Source of the DNA: an uncultured Verrucomicrobiae bacterium
Lineage (GTDB): Bacteria > Verrucomicrobiota > Verrucomicrobiia > Limisphaerales > J093
Direction of reading: 5' to 3'
Length of the DNA stretch: 64,000 nucleotides
Assembly: GCA_937946835.1 (NCBI GenBank)
Contig: CALFAV010000003.1
Coordinates: forward strand, 1-64,000
Shown in pieces: positions 1-9,371 of the stretch. A model generated the notes under the pieces. It ran no database searches and was not told where the DNA came from. It saw nothing but the letters and a program-made list of their open reading frames with translations. Made by a program: the position numbers and the translations under genes. Numbering within the stretch: position 1 is the first letter of the stretch; the number at the start of each line of letters is the position of its first letter.

Positions 1-1879
1 CGTGCAGCAGCGCGGCCACGGATTCATCCGCCTCGACCAGGCCCAGGAGGGGTTGGCAACGGTGCGTGCGCAGCCGGTCCCTCACGGCCGGCTCCGGTGC
101 CGCGGCGTCGAGGTGACCGTTGCGCAGGCTCAGGGCGGCCACACTGGCCCGGCCCTTGCCGGTGCGGGTCAGCTCGTCCAGGATTTGATGGGCCTGCTCG
201 GGGGCGCCGGTCAGGACCACCTGGAGGTGGTGGCCCAGCGCGGCTTCGACGGCGGGGACATGGGCGTCCGCCACACGCAGGCGGTCCGCCAGCGTGCCCA
301 ACACCCCGTGGGCGCTCTGCAGGGCCGCCTGGGCGCCCGCCGCGAACCCTTCGCGGGCGGCCTCCAGTTGCGCCAGGACCCGACGGCGGGACTGGCGGTC
401 GGCCAGGGTGCGTTGCTCCCCTTCGATTGCTTCGCTCAGGCGGGCGATCCGGGTCTGGAGTTCCGCCAGCCGTTGTTGCCGCTCCGCCACGGTCAGGCGC
501 CGCGCTTCCAGGTCGAGCTGGTGGGTCTGGCTGGCCTGCTCGAATTCGGCCAGGCGGGCCTCCAGGCGCGCGCGCTCCTCCTCCAGTTGCAGCTTCTCGG
601 CCGAGAGCTTGTCCAGGCGGGCCAGGGCCGTTTGTTTGTGCAGGTCCAGCGCGGCGATTTCGTTGCGCACGCGGGCCAGGCGCTGGGCCTCGGCAAACAG
701 CGCGGTCTGGAGACGCTGCGACTCGTCCTGGCGCCGGCGCAAGCCGGCCTCGACCTCGGCCAGGGCTTGCTGCCGCTGTTCGAGGGTGGCGCGCAGTTCG
801 GCCAGATGCGCGGCCGAGGCAGTGACCTGGGCGCTGACCTCGGCCAGTTCCTGCTCCGCACTCAGGCGGCGTTCCTCGGCGCGGGCGATGTCCTCCTGGG
901 CGGCGGCGTGCTGGGCGGCGCATTCGCGCAGACGTTCTTCGTTGAACTGGATGCGGCTGGCGTGGTGCTCGGCCTCGGCCTTGAGCGCGAGGTCCTGTTG
1001 CTGAACGGCGGACAGCTCGCGTTCCAGTTCGGCGGCCAGGTGACGCAGTTCGGTCAGTTGCTGCTCGGCTTCGAGGATGCGGTGGGTGGTCTCCTCGATC
1101 CGGCCGCGCAGTTGATCCAGCCGGGACTGGTGGGTGCTGATTTCGGCCTGGAGCACGTCGAACTGGTGGCGGGCCAATTGGGTTTCCAGGTGCTGCAATT
1201 CGGCCTGGTACTGCCGGTAGCGGCGCGCCTTGCCGGCCTGCCGCTGCAGGGAAATGATCTGGCGCCTGACCTCGCGGATGAGGTCGGCCACGCGCAGGAG
1301 GTTTTGCTCGGTCAACTCGAGTTTGCGCAGCGCCTCGCGTTTCTGGACCTTGAAGCGCGTGATGCCGGCGGCCTCCTCAAAAATCGCGCGCCGGTCCTCG
1401 GGTTTGCTCGACAACACCTGGGTGATGTTGCCCTGGGCCATGATGCTGTAGCTGGCCCGTCCCACCCCGGTGCCGGCAAACAACTGCTGGATGTCCTTCA
1501 ACCGGCAGGGGGTCTTGTTGATGAAGTACTCGCTGCTCCCATCCCGGCACACCCGGCGGGTGATGGTGATCTCGTCGTAGCTCAGCTCGACCCCCGCCGC
1601 CTTGAGGTTCTCCTCATCCACCCCGCTCAATGTCAGGGAGACCTCGGCCAGCCCCAAAGGCTTGCGCCGGTCGGTGCCGTTGAAGATCACGTCCGCCATT
1701 TCCCCGCCGCGGAGCGCCTTGGCCGATTGCTCGCCCAAGACCCAACGGATTGCGTCGGCGATGTTGGACTTCCCGCACCCGTTGGGCCCCACGATGGCGG
1801 TGATGCCCGGCAGGAAATCCAGCGTGGTCCGGTCGGCGAAGGACTTGAAGCCCAACAGGGTCAGGTTCTTCAGATGCAT
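1..1879 (-). CDS. smc: Chromosome segregation ATPase SMC, N-terminal part (truncated by window edge)
   Basis: SMC is the ATPase that compacts and segregates the chromosome with ScpA/ScpB. The protein begins MHLKNLTLLGFKSF and carries the Walker A stretch GPNGCGKSN near residue 35, then the expected N-terminal lobe, including the Q-loop region around SYSIMAQGNI. From about residue 170 to 500 it is a long E/A/R/L-rich coiled coil. The hinge domain begins around residue 510 (GFAAGAQAAL...) and the frame runs off the left edge after 626 codons, so the C-terminal coil and the ABC signature/Walker B half lie outside. ATG at 1879 is chosen because homologues start with M-h-L-K-x-L-x-L-x-G-F-K-S-F. 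No good Shine-Dalgarno is visible. A pair of inverted repeats lies 46-90 bp upstream. Confidence 0.95.
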   Translation of the reverse strand, partial: MHLKNLTLLGFKSFADRTTLDFLPGITAIVGPNGCGKSNIADAIRWVLGEQSAKALRGGEMADVIFNGTDRRKPLGLAEVSLTLSGVDEENLKAAGVELSYDEITITRRVCRDGSSEYFINKTPCRLKDIQQLFAGTGVGRASYSIMAQGNITQVLSSKPEDRRAIFEEAAGITRFKVQKREALRKLELTEQNLLRVADLIREVRRQIISLQRQAGKARRYRQYQAELQHLETQLARHQFDVLQAEISTHQSRLDQLRGRIEETTHRILEAEQQLTELRHLAAELERELSAVQQQDLALKAEAEHHASRIQFNEERLRECAAQHAAAQEDIARAEERRLSAEQELAEVSAQVTASAAHLAELRATLEQRQQALAEVEAGLRRRQDESQRLQTALFAEAQRLARVRNEIAALDLHKQTALARLDKLSAEKLQLEEERARLEARLAEFEQASQTHQLDLEARRLTVAERQQRLAELQTRIARLSEAIEGEQRTLADRQSRRRVLAQLEAAREGFAAGAQAALQSAHGVLGTLADRLRVADAHVPAVEAALGHHLQVVLTGAPEQAHQILDELTRTGKGRASVAALSLRNGHLDAAAPEPAVRDRLRTHRCQPLLGLVEADESVAALLH

Positions 1880-1924
1880 CTGGGCCAATTGATACGCCCC
1901 GACTTCAGCCCTGTAAAGGACAAA

Positions 1925-1969
1925 CCACAATTAACTGTGGCCGGGACGGCGATCGGCCACAATCTGTGG
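1925..1969 (-). promoter_or_regulatory. Paired CCACA/TGTGG inverted repeats upstream of smc
   Basis: Two dyads share identical half-sites. At 1925-1940 CCACA and TGTGG are separated by 6 bases, and at 1957-1969 the same half-sites are separated by 3. An additional overlapping stem GTGGCCG/CGGCCAC (1937-1943 and 1954-1960) could fold in RNA. The block is the only A/T-rich patch between the HEAT gene stop at 2018 and the smc start. It could be an operator pair for smc, or an RNA hairpin ending the upstream operon. No convincing -35/-10 pair was found. Confidence 0.35.
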
Positions 1970-2017
1970 CGTCCGTACGAGCCGTCGAGGAACCACTTGC
2001 CGGCCCGGTTTCCCCGG

Positions 2018-3181
2018 TCAGGGCAATTGCGCAGGTGCCCGGGCCTGGATGTGATCCAAGGTGCGTTCCACCAGCTCCCGTTCGCCCGGGTCGGCGGCCG
2101 CGGTCATGGAGCGAAGCTTGGGCAACGCGTTGGTGACCAAAGCCGTCCAAGAAGATGCCTCCGACAAGGCCTCCACCGCCGCCTGGCGCACGACCGGCTC
2201 CGGGTCATCCAGCGCCTCGATCAAGGCGTTCACGCTGCTGCGGGCCCAAAGGGCTTCCCCGCCCAAAACCCGGGCGGCCCCGGCGCGCACCCGCGGGTCC
2301 GGATGCTTCACCAGGGTCACCACGCCACGCAGCGCCCCGAACTCCCGGGCAATCATCTGCCGCAGCGTTGCCACCAACAAGTCCACCCGCGCCGCGTTGG
2401 TATCGGCCAATCGTTGGCCCAGCGCCGCCACCGCCGGTTCACCCAGCGCGGCCAGCAGCGGGGTGAGGGCTTCGCGACGCGGCGCGGGCGCGTCGAGAAA
2501 CACTTCCACCAGTGCCGGCGCCGAGTTCGACACCGCCGGAGCGCTGCGGCGCAGGGCGTGGCCCGCGGCATTGAAGGTATGTTCGTTGGTGGACCGGAGC
2601 GCGCCGATCAGGCCCGGCCAGGCGGGCGGACCGATCAAATACAGGGCCTCAGCGGCGTTGGTGACCACGCGCGGCTCCGGGTCTTCCAACGCCCGCACCA
2701 GTGCGGGCAGGGCGGGGGCGGCCGCGGGCCCAAGCGCGCTCAACGCCACTGCGGCCTGCCAGCGGCGTTCGAGGGCGTGGCGGGCGCGGGTGGTTTGCAT
2801 GGCCAGCACCCAGAGGCGATGCGGCAGGCGTCCCTGCGCCGCGGTGACCCATTGTCCCAGCCACGAATCGCGGGCCCGCAGGTGACGTTCCAGGGCGGGC
2901 AGGGCGTTGGTGCCCAGGGCCAGCACGGCCTGACGGGCCGGCTGATTCACCGCCGGGTCGGGCGACGTGAGGTCGTGCAACCAGCCCGAAAGCGGGCGCC
3001 CCGCGTATTCGGGCTCGCGCGGCCAGAGCAGGCGGTCCTGCACCACCAACACCGCCAGGGCGAGAACCAGCAGACCGGGCACCAGCCACAACCAGCGCAG
3101 CGCGCGCCAGCGCGAGGGTGGCGGCCGCGGGTACGGGTCTTCCCAGGCCGCGTCAGGGACGGGTGGCGGGAGGTTTTGCAT
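2018..3181 (-). CDS. Membrane-anchored HEAT-repeat protein (second of a tandem pair)
   Basis: 387 aa. A proline-rich cytosolic head (residues 1-24) is followed by one hydrophobic segment (about 27-47), then a motif Y-A-G-R-P-L-S-G-W-L and some seven to eight helical HEAT/PBS-type repeats rich in A/L/P (for example DPEPRVVTNAAEAL, DPRVRAGAARVL, DPEPVVRQAAVEAL). HEAT solenoids bind proteins; no enzymatic motif is visible. The ATG at 3181 lies 29 bp inside the end of the upstream HEAT gene, so the two are probably co-translated. Both share the Y-x-G-x-x-L-x-x-W-L lead-in and an A-R-D-S-W-L motif, so they look like a tandem duplication. The function is unknown; a periplasmic or cell-surface scaffold is an inference from the single N-terminal membrane anchor. 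Confidence 0.85.
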   Translation of the reverse strand: MQNLPPPVPDAAWEDPYPRPPPSRWRALRWLWLVPGLLVLALAVLVVQDRLLWPREPEYAGRPLSGWLHDLTSPDPAVNQPARQAVLALGTNALPALERHLRARDSWLGQWVTAAQGRLPHRLWVLAMQTTRARHALERRWQAAVALSALGPAAAPALPALVRALEDPEPRVVTNAAEALYLIGPPAWPGLIGALRSTNEHTFNAAGHALRRSAPAVSNSAPALVEVFLDAPAPRREALTPLLAALGEPAVAALGQRLADTNAARVDLLVATLRQMIAREFGALRGVVTLVKHPDPRVRAGAARVLGGEALWARSSVNALIEALDDPEPVVRQAAVEALSEASSWTALVTNALPKLRSMTAAADPGERELVERTLDHIQARAPAQLP

Positions 3182-4652
3182 GAATCAAAACGGTCGGATC
3201 GGCACTGCGGATGTTTAGACCGGATTCCTTCCAGGCGATGTCCGCGATGATGTTGGTCAGTGCGGAGCGGGCCGCCGAGCGCACGTGGCCGACCGTAACG
3301 TCCTGGGTGGTCTCCATGCGGGCCAGACGCTCGAGGGCGGGCAGGGCTTCGCGCGCAGTGTTCCCCAACGCTCCGAGGGTCTTGGCCGCGGTCATCTGTT
3401 CTTCCGGGTCTTCCGCGCCGAGCATTCGAATCAAGCCGGGCACCGCCGGGGCCGCCGCCGCCCCGTGTCCCGCCAGGGCGATGGCCGCCTGGATGCGGAC
3501 CTCCGACGCGGGATGTTCGAGCAAGTGCACCAGTCGCGGCACGGCCAGCGGGGATATTTGTTGCAGCGCCAGCGCGGCAAAGCTCGGTGTGCGCGAGGGA
3601 CGGTGCGTGGGCGTGCGCTCCAACTGGGCCAGCAATTCCTCGATGGCCAGGGCCGCGTTGGTTCCCATCTTCCCCAAAGTGCGGGCGGCCTCCCATTGAT
3701 ACCGCGGGTCGCGGAGGAGCTGGATCAAGACGGGCACCGCCTCCGGCGCGGGCGGACGCAGCGCGTACAGAGCCTGCGCCGCCGCCAGGCGCACCTGCGG
3801 CTCAGACGCGGCCAAAAACGGCTCGATCCGGTCGGCGAATTCCCCCGCCAACCCGCCAAAGGTGGTGAGCGCCCTCAGCACCGCCTCCACCGTCCGCGGG
3901 TCCGGCGGCGACAGCAGCGCGGCCACCCGCGCGCTCACCGCGCGGTCGTCCGGACACAACACACTCAGCGCGTGAATTGCCGCCAGCCGCTGTTCGGGAG
4001 AACCGCCCTCCATGAGCTTCAGCAACCCCGGGCACAAGGCCGCCGCCGCCGGGCGAAACACCGGGTCGTCCGCGATTTGTGCGGCCGTCAGGCGCAACCG
4101 TGGATCACGCGCTTGCAGGGCTTCGACCAAGGACGGGGCGGCCGCGTGACCCATGGCCCGGAGCGCACGCGCCGCTTCAAACTGATCTCCGTCCAGGCGC
4201 GCGCCCCAGCGCAACAACGCCGGGGCGGCGTTGCTGGCGGCAGGGCCGAGGCGGGCCAGCAATCCGGCGGCGACGCGTTTCAGGGCCGGGCGGGGGCTGG
4301 TCCGGGGGGGTCGCTTGAAGACCTTCATCCGCATCGCCTGCCATTGGAGCCACAGCCAGGAATCCCGGGCTTCCACGGCACGGATCAACGTGGGGAGGGC
4401 TTCCGGACCGATATGCCCCAGAGCCAACTCAGCCGTGAGCCTGTCCCGGGGATTTTCAGAGGCTGCCAGCCGCAGCCATTCTCCCAGCGACACGCCCTCG
4501 TAGCGCGGGCCGGCGGCGGTCTCGGCCGTGTGGCGCAGCCAGACGGCGAGCAGCAGCACCCCGAGGACCGCAAGCAGCAAGCCGGAGCGCGCCCGGCCGC
4601 TCGAGCAGCCGCCGGTTGACGTCGCGGTCCCGCTGGGTACTCGTTCGCTCAA
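3153..4652 (-). CDS. Membrane-anchored HEAT-repeat protein (first of a tandem pair)
   Basis: 499 aa if translation starts at the TTG at 4652, which overlaps the stop of the aldehyde dehydrogenase as TTGA. This start places a hydrophobic segment at residues 23-39 (LLLAVLGVLLLAVW). It is followed by Y-E-G-V-S-L-G-E-W-L, A-R-D-S-W-L and roughly ten HEAT repeats (DPRLRLTAAQI, EPQVRLAAAQAL, ASEVRIQAAIAL, DPEEQMTAAKTL). The open frame extends further upstream inside the dehydrogenase gene, but there it lacks HEAT-like sequence, so the long version is rejected. It shares its head motif with the downstream protein at 2018-3181. No catalytic residues are seen; a scaffold role is inferred. Confidence 0.8.
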   Translation of the reverse strand: MSERVPSGTATSTGGCSSGRARSGLLLAVLGVLLLAVWLRHTAETAAGPRYEGVSLGEWLRLAASENPRDRLTAELALGHIGPEALPTLIRAVEARDSWLWLQWQAMRMKVFKRPPRTSPRPALKRVAAGLLARLGPAASNAAPALLRWGARLDGDQFEAARALRAMGHAAAPSLVEALQARDPRLRLTAAQIADDPVFRPAAAALCPGLLKLMEGGSPEQRLAAIHALSVLCPDDRAVSARVAALLSPPDPRTVEAVLRALTTFGGLAGEFADRIEPFLAASEPQVRLAAAQALYALRPPAPEAVPVLIQLLRDPRYQWEAARTLGKMGTNAALAIEELLAQLERTPTHRPSRTPSFAALALQQISPLAVPRLVHLLEHPASEVRIQAAIALAGHGAAAAPAVPGLIRMLGAEDPEEQMTAAKTLGALGNTAREALPALERLARMETTQDVTVGHVRSAARSALTNIIADIAWKESGLNIRSADPTVLIHAKPPATRP

Positions 4653-6106
4653 GTCGAGTAATCGAGGTAAACCGTCTTGAGCCGGCTGTAAAACTCGACC
4701 GCGCCGGCACCTTGTTCTTTGAAGGCGTCGGTGCTGGACTTCTTCACCCCGCCGAAGGGCGCCTGCAAGGCCAGGCCGGTGCTGATCTGGTTGATCTTCA
4801 CCACGCCCGCCTCGATGCGCTCGGCGAAGAGCATGGCCTTTTTGAGATCGCGCGTGACGACCGCGGCGGACAGGCCCACGTCCACACCGTTGGCCACGGC
4901 CAGCGCTTCCTCGAAGTCGGCCACTTCCATCACCGCCAGCACCGGACCGAATACCTCCTCGCGCGCCAGGCGCATGGCCGGGGTGACGCCGGCAAAGACG
5001 GTCGGCTCGATGAACCAGCCGTGGGCCAGGTCGCCGTCCGTGAGTCGCCGGCCGCCGCACAGCAGCCGCGCGCCCTCGTCGCGGGCGATGGCCACGTACT
5101 CGAGGTCGGTTTGCAACTGCGCCTCGTTCACCGCCGGGCCCATTTCCACGCCGGGCGCCAGGCCGGGGCCGACCTTCCACGTGCGCGCGCGGGCCACGAG
5201 TTTTTCAGTGAAGGCCGCGGCCGCGGGGCGCTCGACAATGACGCGGCTGGTGGCGGTGCACGCCTGGCCGGTCAGGCCGAAGGCCGCGCGGGTCACGAGG
5301 TTCACGGCCAGGTCCAGGTCGGCATCGGCCAGCACCAGGGTCGGATTTTTGCCGCCCATTTCCATTTGCGAGCGGGCCATGCGCCGGGCCAGCAGCTCGT
5401 GGATTTGCCGGCCGACCGCGTGGGAGCCGGTGAAGGACAGCGCAACCACGGCGGGGTCGGCGGCCAGGGCGTGGCCCACCTCGCGGCCGGCGCCGACCAC
5501 CACGTTGAGCACGCCCTTGGGCAGGCCGGCCTCGGCCAGGGCCCGGGCCAGCTCGAGGGTCATGGCCGGGGCGGGCGTGGCGGGTTTGATGACCACGGTG
5601 TTTCCGGCCACGAGCGCCGGAGCCATTTTCCAGGCGGGGATGGCGATGGGGAAATTCCACGGCGTAATGAGCGCGACCACGCCCAACGGCTCACGCCGGG
5701 TGTAGAGGAGGTTGCCGGGCAGATCGTGCGGCAGGGTCTGCCCGCCCAGCGTGTAACTCAGCCCGCCGAAGAAGCGGAAAATATCCACCGCGCGCTGCAC
5801 CTCGCCGGCGGCCTCGGCCAGGGTCTTGCCCTCCTCGCGGGTGAGCAGCTCGGCCAGGGCGGCCTTGCGCGACTCGAGAATCTGCGCGGCCCGGCTGAGC
5901 ACGCGGCCGCGGGCGACGGTGGTTTGCCCCGCCCAGGCGGGGAAGGCGGTTTGGGCAGCGGCGATGGCCTGGCGGGCCTCGGCGGCGGTCGCCAGGGCGT
6001 ACTCGGCCACGACCTCGCGGGTGTCGGCCGGGTTGCGGGTTTGGAATCGGACGTCCGCCGGTGTGGCGATCCATTCGCCGCCGATGAAGTGGGTGTAGGT
6101 GAGCAT
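4649..6106 (-). CDS. NAD(P)-dependent aldehyde dehydrogenase, 2-oxoglutarate semialdehyde dehydrogenase-like
   Basis: 485 aa, the usual ALDH superfamily length. It oxidises an aldehyde to the acid with NAD(P)+. Visible motifs are the cofactor-site PWNFP at 149-153, VVIKPATPAP around 171-180 with the binding Lys174, FTGS at 225-228, the general base Glu249 in QMEMGGKNP and the catalytic Cys283 in GQACTATSR. The GQACTAT context and the end (FGGVKKSS, YLDYST) resemble alpha-ketoglutaric semialdehyde dehydrogenases of pentose and hexarate catabolism; the exact substrate is not provable here. It is the first gene of a coupled minus-strand group with the two HEAT proteins. No sugar-acid dehydratase is adjacent, so pathway context is missing. 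Confidence 0.9.
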   Translation of the reverse strand: MLTYTHFIGGEWIATPADVRFQTRNPADTREVVAEYALATAAEARQAIAAAQTAFPAWAGQTTVARGRVLSRAAQILESRKAALAELLTREEGKTLAEAAGEVQRAVDIFRFFGGLSYTLGGQTLPHDLPGNLLYTRREPLGVVALITPWNFPIAIPAWKMAPALVAGNTVVIKPATPAPAMTLELARALAEAGLPKGVLNVVVGAGREVGHALAADPAVVALSFTGSHAVGRQIHELLARRMARSQMEMGGKNPTLVLADADLDLAVNLVTRAAFGLTGQACTATSRVIVERPAAAAFTEKLVARARTWKVGPGLAPGVEMGPAVNEAQLQTDLEYVAIARDEGARLLCGGRRLTDGDLAHGWFIEPTVFAGVTPAMRLAREEVFGPVLAVMEVADFEEALAVANGVDVGLSAAVVTRDLKKAMLFAERIEAGVVKINQISTGLALQAPFGGVKKSSTDAFKEQGAGAVEFYSRLKTVYLDYST

Positions 6107-6239
6107 CGTTTGTTGGCGTCGTTACCGACCCGGCAAGGTAGCGGGTCGGGGCGCCGCTGGCAGGCGTTTTTTCCGGGGTTGACTTTCGGCGATGGCGGGT
6201 CAACTTGCCCGAGCAATCAGCCAAACCCAGCGACGGCCC

Positions 6240-7088
6240 ATGAAGACGTCTCAGGTCCATCTTTCCGAACCGCGGCGCGCCAGAGCATTCACCTTGATCG
6301 AGCTGCTGGTGGTCATCGCCATTATCGCCATCCTGGCGGGGATGCTGTTGCCGGCCCTGTCCAAGGCCAAGACCAAGGCCACGGGCGCCACCTGTCTGAG
6401 CAACCTCAAGCAGCTCGGCTTGGCCTGGGTGATGTACGCGGACGACAACCAGGACACCCTCCTGTACACCCGCCAGCCGCCGCTGCCGGACCTGTACGCG
6501 GGCGGGTTCTGGGTCGGCCCCACCCCGGGGCCGAACTTCCCGGCCGGCCTCAGCACGGCCGAGGCACAAAAGCGTGTCGAGGAGGGCATCCGCCGCTCGC
6601 CGCTGGCGAAGTACTGCGACAGTCCCGGGGCGTACCATTGCCCGGGCGACCTGCGGACCAAGCGGCTCAAACCCGGCCGCGGCTGGGCGTACGACAGCTA
6701 CTCGAAATCCGACGGGATGAACGGGGGCATGTGGCCCGGGGTGGTGCCGTTCAAGAAAATGACCGGCATTCCCGAGCCGGTCGTGTCGCTGGTGTTCCTG
6801 GAGGAGGCCGACCCGCGCGATTACAACAACGGCACCTGGGTGCTGGACGTGAACCCGCCCGGGTGGGTGGACCCGTTTGCGGTTTTTCACGGCGACGTGA
6901 GCACGCTGGCGTTTGCCGACGGCCATGCCGAGGCACACAAGTGGCTGGAGGCCACCACGCTCAAGGCGGCGCGCGACTCGGCCAACGGCATCCAGAGCTT
7001 TTACTGGAGCGGCGGCAACGTGCGGAACCGCGATTTCCGCTGGATTTACGAGCGCTTCAAACACGTCAACTGGAAGCCGCTCCAATAG
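6240..7088 (+). CDS. Prepilin-type (type II pseudopilin-like) protein with H-X9-DG tail motif
   Basis: 282 aa. The N-terminus has the type IV pilin methylation/cleavage signal [16 protein letters not shown], giving a 24-residue hydrophobic helix with Glu at position +5 after the cut. The residue before the cleavage site is Ala rather than the common Gly. The C-terminal part contains His, nine residues, then Asp-Gly ([12 protein letters not shown]), the processing-associated H-X9-DG signature of very large paralogous families in Verrucomicrobiota and Planctomycetota. These proteins are exported and probably exposed or periplasmic; their function is not known. ATG at 6240 is preferred over an in-frame ATG at 6192 because it gives a leader of normal length. 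It stands alone, divergent from the aldehyde dehydrogenase. Confidence 0.9.
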   Translation: MKTSQVHLSEPRRARAFTLIELLVVIAIIAILAGMLLPALSKAKTKATGATCLSNLKQLGLAWVMYADDNQDTLLYTRQPPLPDLYAGGFWVGPTPGPNFPAGLSTAEAQKRVEEGIRRSPLAKYCDSPGAYHCPGDLRTKRLKPGRGWAYDSYSKSDGMNGGMWPGVVPFKKMTGIPEPVVSLVFLEEADPRDYNNGTWVLDVNPPGWVDPFAVFHGDVSTLAFADGHAEAHKWLEATTLKAARDSANGIQSFYWSGGNVRNRDFRWIYERFKHVNWKPLQ

Positions 7089-7208
7089 CCGTGCGGGCTC
7101 GGGCGGCGGGGCGGCCCACCGCCCACACCGTGCGCCCGGGAATGCCCGCCCGTTGCGGGCACCGCCGCGCGCCTTTCCGGGGCGGTGCCGGACTGGTAGG
7201 TTGGGCGC

Positions 7209-9242
7209 GTGAACCGCATCCGCCTGCTGCCCGAATCGGTCGCCAACCAGATCGCCGCCGGCGAGGTGATCGAGCGCCCGGCCAGCGTGGTCAAGGAGCT
7301 GGTCGAAAACGCCCTCGACGCGGACGCGCGCCGCATCACGGTGGAGGTGCAGGCCGGGGGACGCAGCCTGATTCGGGTGACCGATGACGGCGTGGGCATG
7401 AGCCGCGACGATGCGCTGCTGTGCCTGGAGCGCCACGCCACCAGCAAAATTCAGCGCGCGGAAGATCTGGCGGCCATCACCACCCTGGGCTTTCGCGGCG
7501 AGGCGCTGCCCAGCATCGCCAGCGTGAGCCGCTTCACCCTGGTCACTCGCGAGCGGGACGCCGCCACCGTGGAGGCCACGCAGGTGAACATCGCCGGGGG
7601 CAAAATCCTGGACGTGCGCGCCGCCAGCGGGCCGCCGGGCACCACGGTCGAGGTGCGGCAACTGTTCTTCAACCTGCCCGCCCGGCGGAAGTTTCTGCGC
7701 CGCGTGGAAACCGAGCGGGCGCACATCCAGCACTACCTGTTGCTGGCGGCACTGGCCTTTCCCGAGGTGGGTTTCACGTTCATCCACGACGGCCGGGTGG
7801 TCTGGCAACTGCCCCCCCTGCCCCGGGCGGTGGACGCCCCGGCCCAACGGGCCGCCCTGCGCGAGCGCCTGCGGGCCTTGTACGGCGCGGAGCTGAATCT
7901 GCTGGCGGTGGATTTCACCGGCGAACTCCGACCGGCCGCAATGCCCGATCCGGGGGAAGCGTGGGAGGAGGAACCGCTCGAAGCCCCGGCACCCGCCCGG
8001 CGGGTTTCCACTCTCCGTGTGTGGGGCTTCCTGGGCGCGCCCGGCGTGTCCCGGGCCACGCGCGAGGACCAGCACCTGTTTGTAAACCGCCGGCCGGTGG
8101 AAAACCGGGGGCTGAATCACGCCCTGCTCGAGGGCTATCACACCGCGCTCATGAAGGGCCGCTACCCGGTCTGCTGCCTGTTCCTCGAGCTCGATCCGGC
8201 GGCGGTGGACGTGAACATCCACCCGGCCAAGCGGGAGGTGAAATTTCACGACGAGCGCACGGTCCGATCCCTGGTCACGCAGGCGGTGCGGCGGACCCTG
8301 CTGGCGTTTCACGCCACAAGAGAGAAGTCAGAAGTCGGAAGTCAGTTGCCGGAGGCCGGCAATCCGACGCCCGCAAGGACAGATGCACAAACGGCACCTG
8401 CCGCCGCGCTTTCACCGGAACCCCGGCCTTTGGAGGGGCTGCTCGGTCCCGCCGCCACCCCGCCCGCCCCATCCGGGGAAAGTGGCCTCCGCGCGCCTGA
8501 ACCGGAAACAGCTCCCCGGAATGCGCGACCCGGGCCGGAGCTGCCCCCGCCGCTGCTGGCCCCTGTGGCCGCTCCGGCATCCGGTCTGCGCCACGCGGCC
8601 GCTCCCCTCCCCCCTCAGGGCGCGGCCGGCCCCGGGCCCGCGGGTCCCGTCCCCCTGCTCCAGGTCCCGCTGCGACTGGTGGGCGTGATCGGGCGGCTGT
8701 ACGTGGTGCTGGAAAGCGACCGCGGGCTGGTGTTGATGGACCAGCACGCCGCGCACGAGCGCGTGCTGTTCGAGCAAATGCTCGCCCGGCTGGAGCAGGG
8801 CCCGGCGCCGTGCCAGCGGTTGTTGCTGCCGGAGACCGTCGAGGTATCCGCCCGCGACGCCGCCTGGCTGCGGGGGCTGCTGCCGGTGCTCACCCGGCTG
8901 GGGGTGAGCCTGCGCGAGTTCGGCGAGCGGACCTTTCTGCTCGACGGGCTGCCGCCGTTTGTCCGGGGGGGCGACCCCCGCCAGTTCGTGCTCGAGTTGG
9001 TGGACGCGTTGCGGGCCGCCGGTTCGGAGGTGAACCCCCTGCGGCTGGGCGAGGAGATGGTGGCCAAAACCGTGTGCCGCCACGCGGTCAAGGCCCGGGA
9101 CCCGCTGCAGGGGCCGGAGCTGGAAAATCTGCTCGAGGACCTGCGCCGCTGTGCCATGCCCTACACCTGCCCGCACGGGCGGCCGACCCTGATCGAGTTC
9201 AACTACCGCGAGCTGGAGAAACGCTTCGGGCGGTCCGCTTAA
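7209..9242 (+). CDS. mutL: DNA mismatch repair protein MutL (endonuclease type)
   Basis: 677 aa. MutL couples MutS mismatch recognition to strand removal. The N-terminal GHKL ATPase shows NQIAAGEVIERPASVVKELVENALDA with motif I Glu/Asn, DDGVGM, and the FRGEALPSIASV lid, followed by the transducer domain up to about residue 330. A proline/alanine-rich linker covers about 330-490. The C-terminal domain has the metal-dependent endonuclease motif DQHAAHE (511-517), CRHAVKA from 623 and CPHGRPT from 654, so this is the nicking MutL found in bacteria without MutH. Translation starts at GTG 7209. No mutS is seen in the window. The gene stands alone between the prepilin gene and a convergent hydrolase gene. 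Confidence 0.97.
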   Translation: MNRIRLLPESVANQIAAGEVIERPASVVKELVENALDADARRITVEVQAGGRSLIRVTDDGVGMSRDDALLCLERHATSKIQRAEDLAAITTLGFRGEALPSIASVSRFTLVTRERDAATVEATQVNIAGGKILDVRAASGPPGTTVEVRQLFFNLPARRKFLRRVETERAHIQHYLLLAALAFPEVGFTFIHDGRVVWQLPPLPRAVDAPAQRAALRERLRALYGAELNLLAVDFTGELRPAAMPDPGEAWEEEPLEAPAPARRVSTLRVWGFLGAPGVSRATREDQHLFVNRRPVENRGLNHALLEGYHTALMKGRYPVCCLFLELDPAAVDVNIHPAKREVKFHDERTVRSLVTQAVRRTLLAFHATREKSEVGSQLPEAGNPTPARTDAQTAPAAALSPEPRPLEGLLGPAATPPAPSGESGLRAPEPETAPRNARPGPELPPPLLAPVAAPASGLRHAAAPLPPQGAAGPGPAGPVPLLQVPLRLVGVIGRLYVVLESDRGLVLMDQHAAHERVLFEQMLARLEQGPAPCQRLLLPETVEVSARDAAWLRGLLPVLTRLGVSLREFGERTFLLDGLPPFVRGGDPRQFVLELVDALRAAGSEVNPLRLGEEMVAKTVCRHAVKARDPLQGPELENLLEDLRRCAMPYTCPHGRPTLIEFNYRELEKRFGRSA

Positions 9243-9371
9243 ACACCCTTCGCGCCCCGGGGGAGCGGGCGCCCCCGAGCCTCAAACTTCGCTGTCCTGC
9301 GGCCGGAGCGACAAGCGCCGCAAGCTCCCACCCCTTGGCTGCCGGCCAGCCGCTCCGGGGAAACGCTCCGG

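Noticed and set aside
2..3250. Open frame of more than 1,000 codons on the plus strand across smc and the HEAT gene
   Set aside because: It is antisense to genes with strong family motifs and reads as low-complexity G/L/Q/R-rich sequence with no domain.
4616..7387. Long plus-strand frame across the aldehyde dehydrogenase and prepilin genes
   Set aside because: GC-driven shadow: no family motif, and the opposite-strand and other-frame genes have full catalytic signatures.
9258..9277. CGGGGG/CCCCCG stem after mutL
   Set aside because: Stem of 6 bp, 8-base loop, no T-tract; expected often in such GC-rich DNA.
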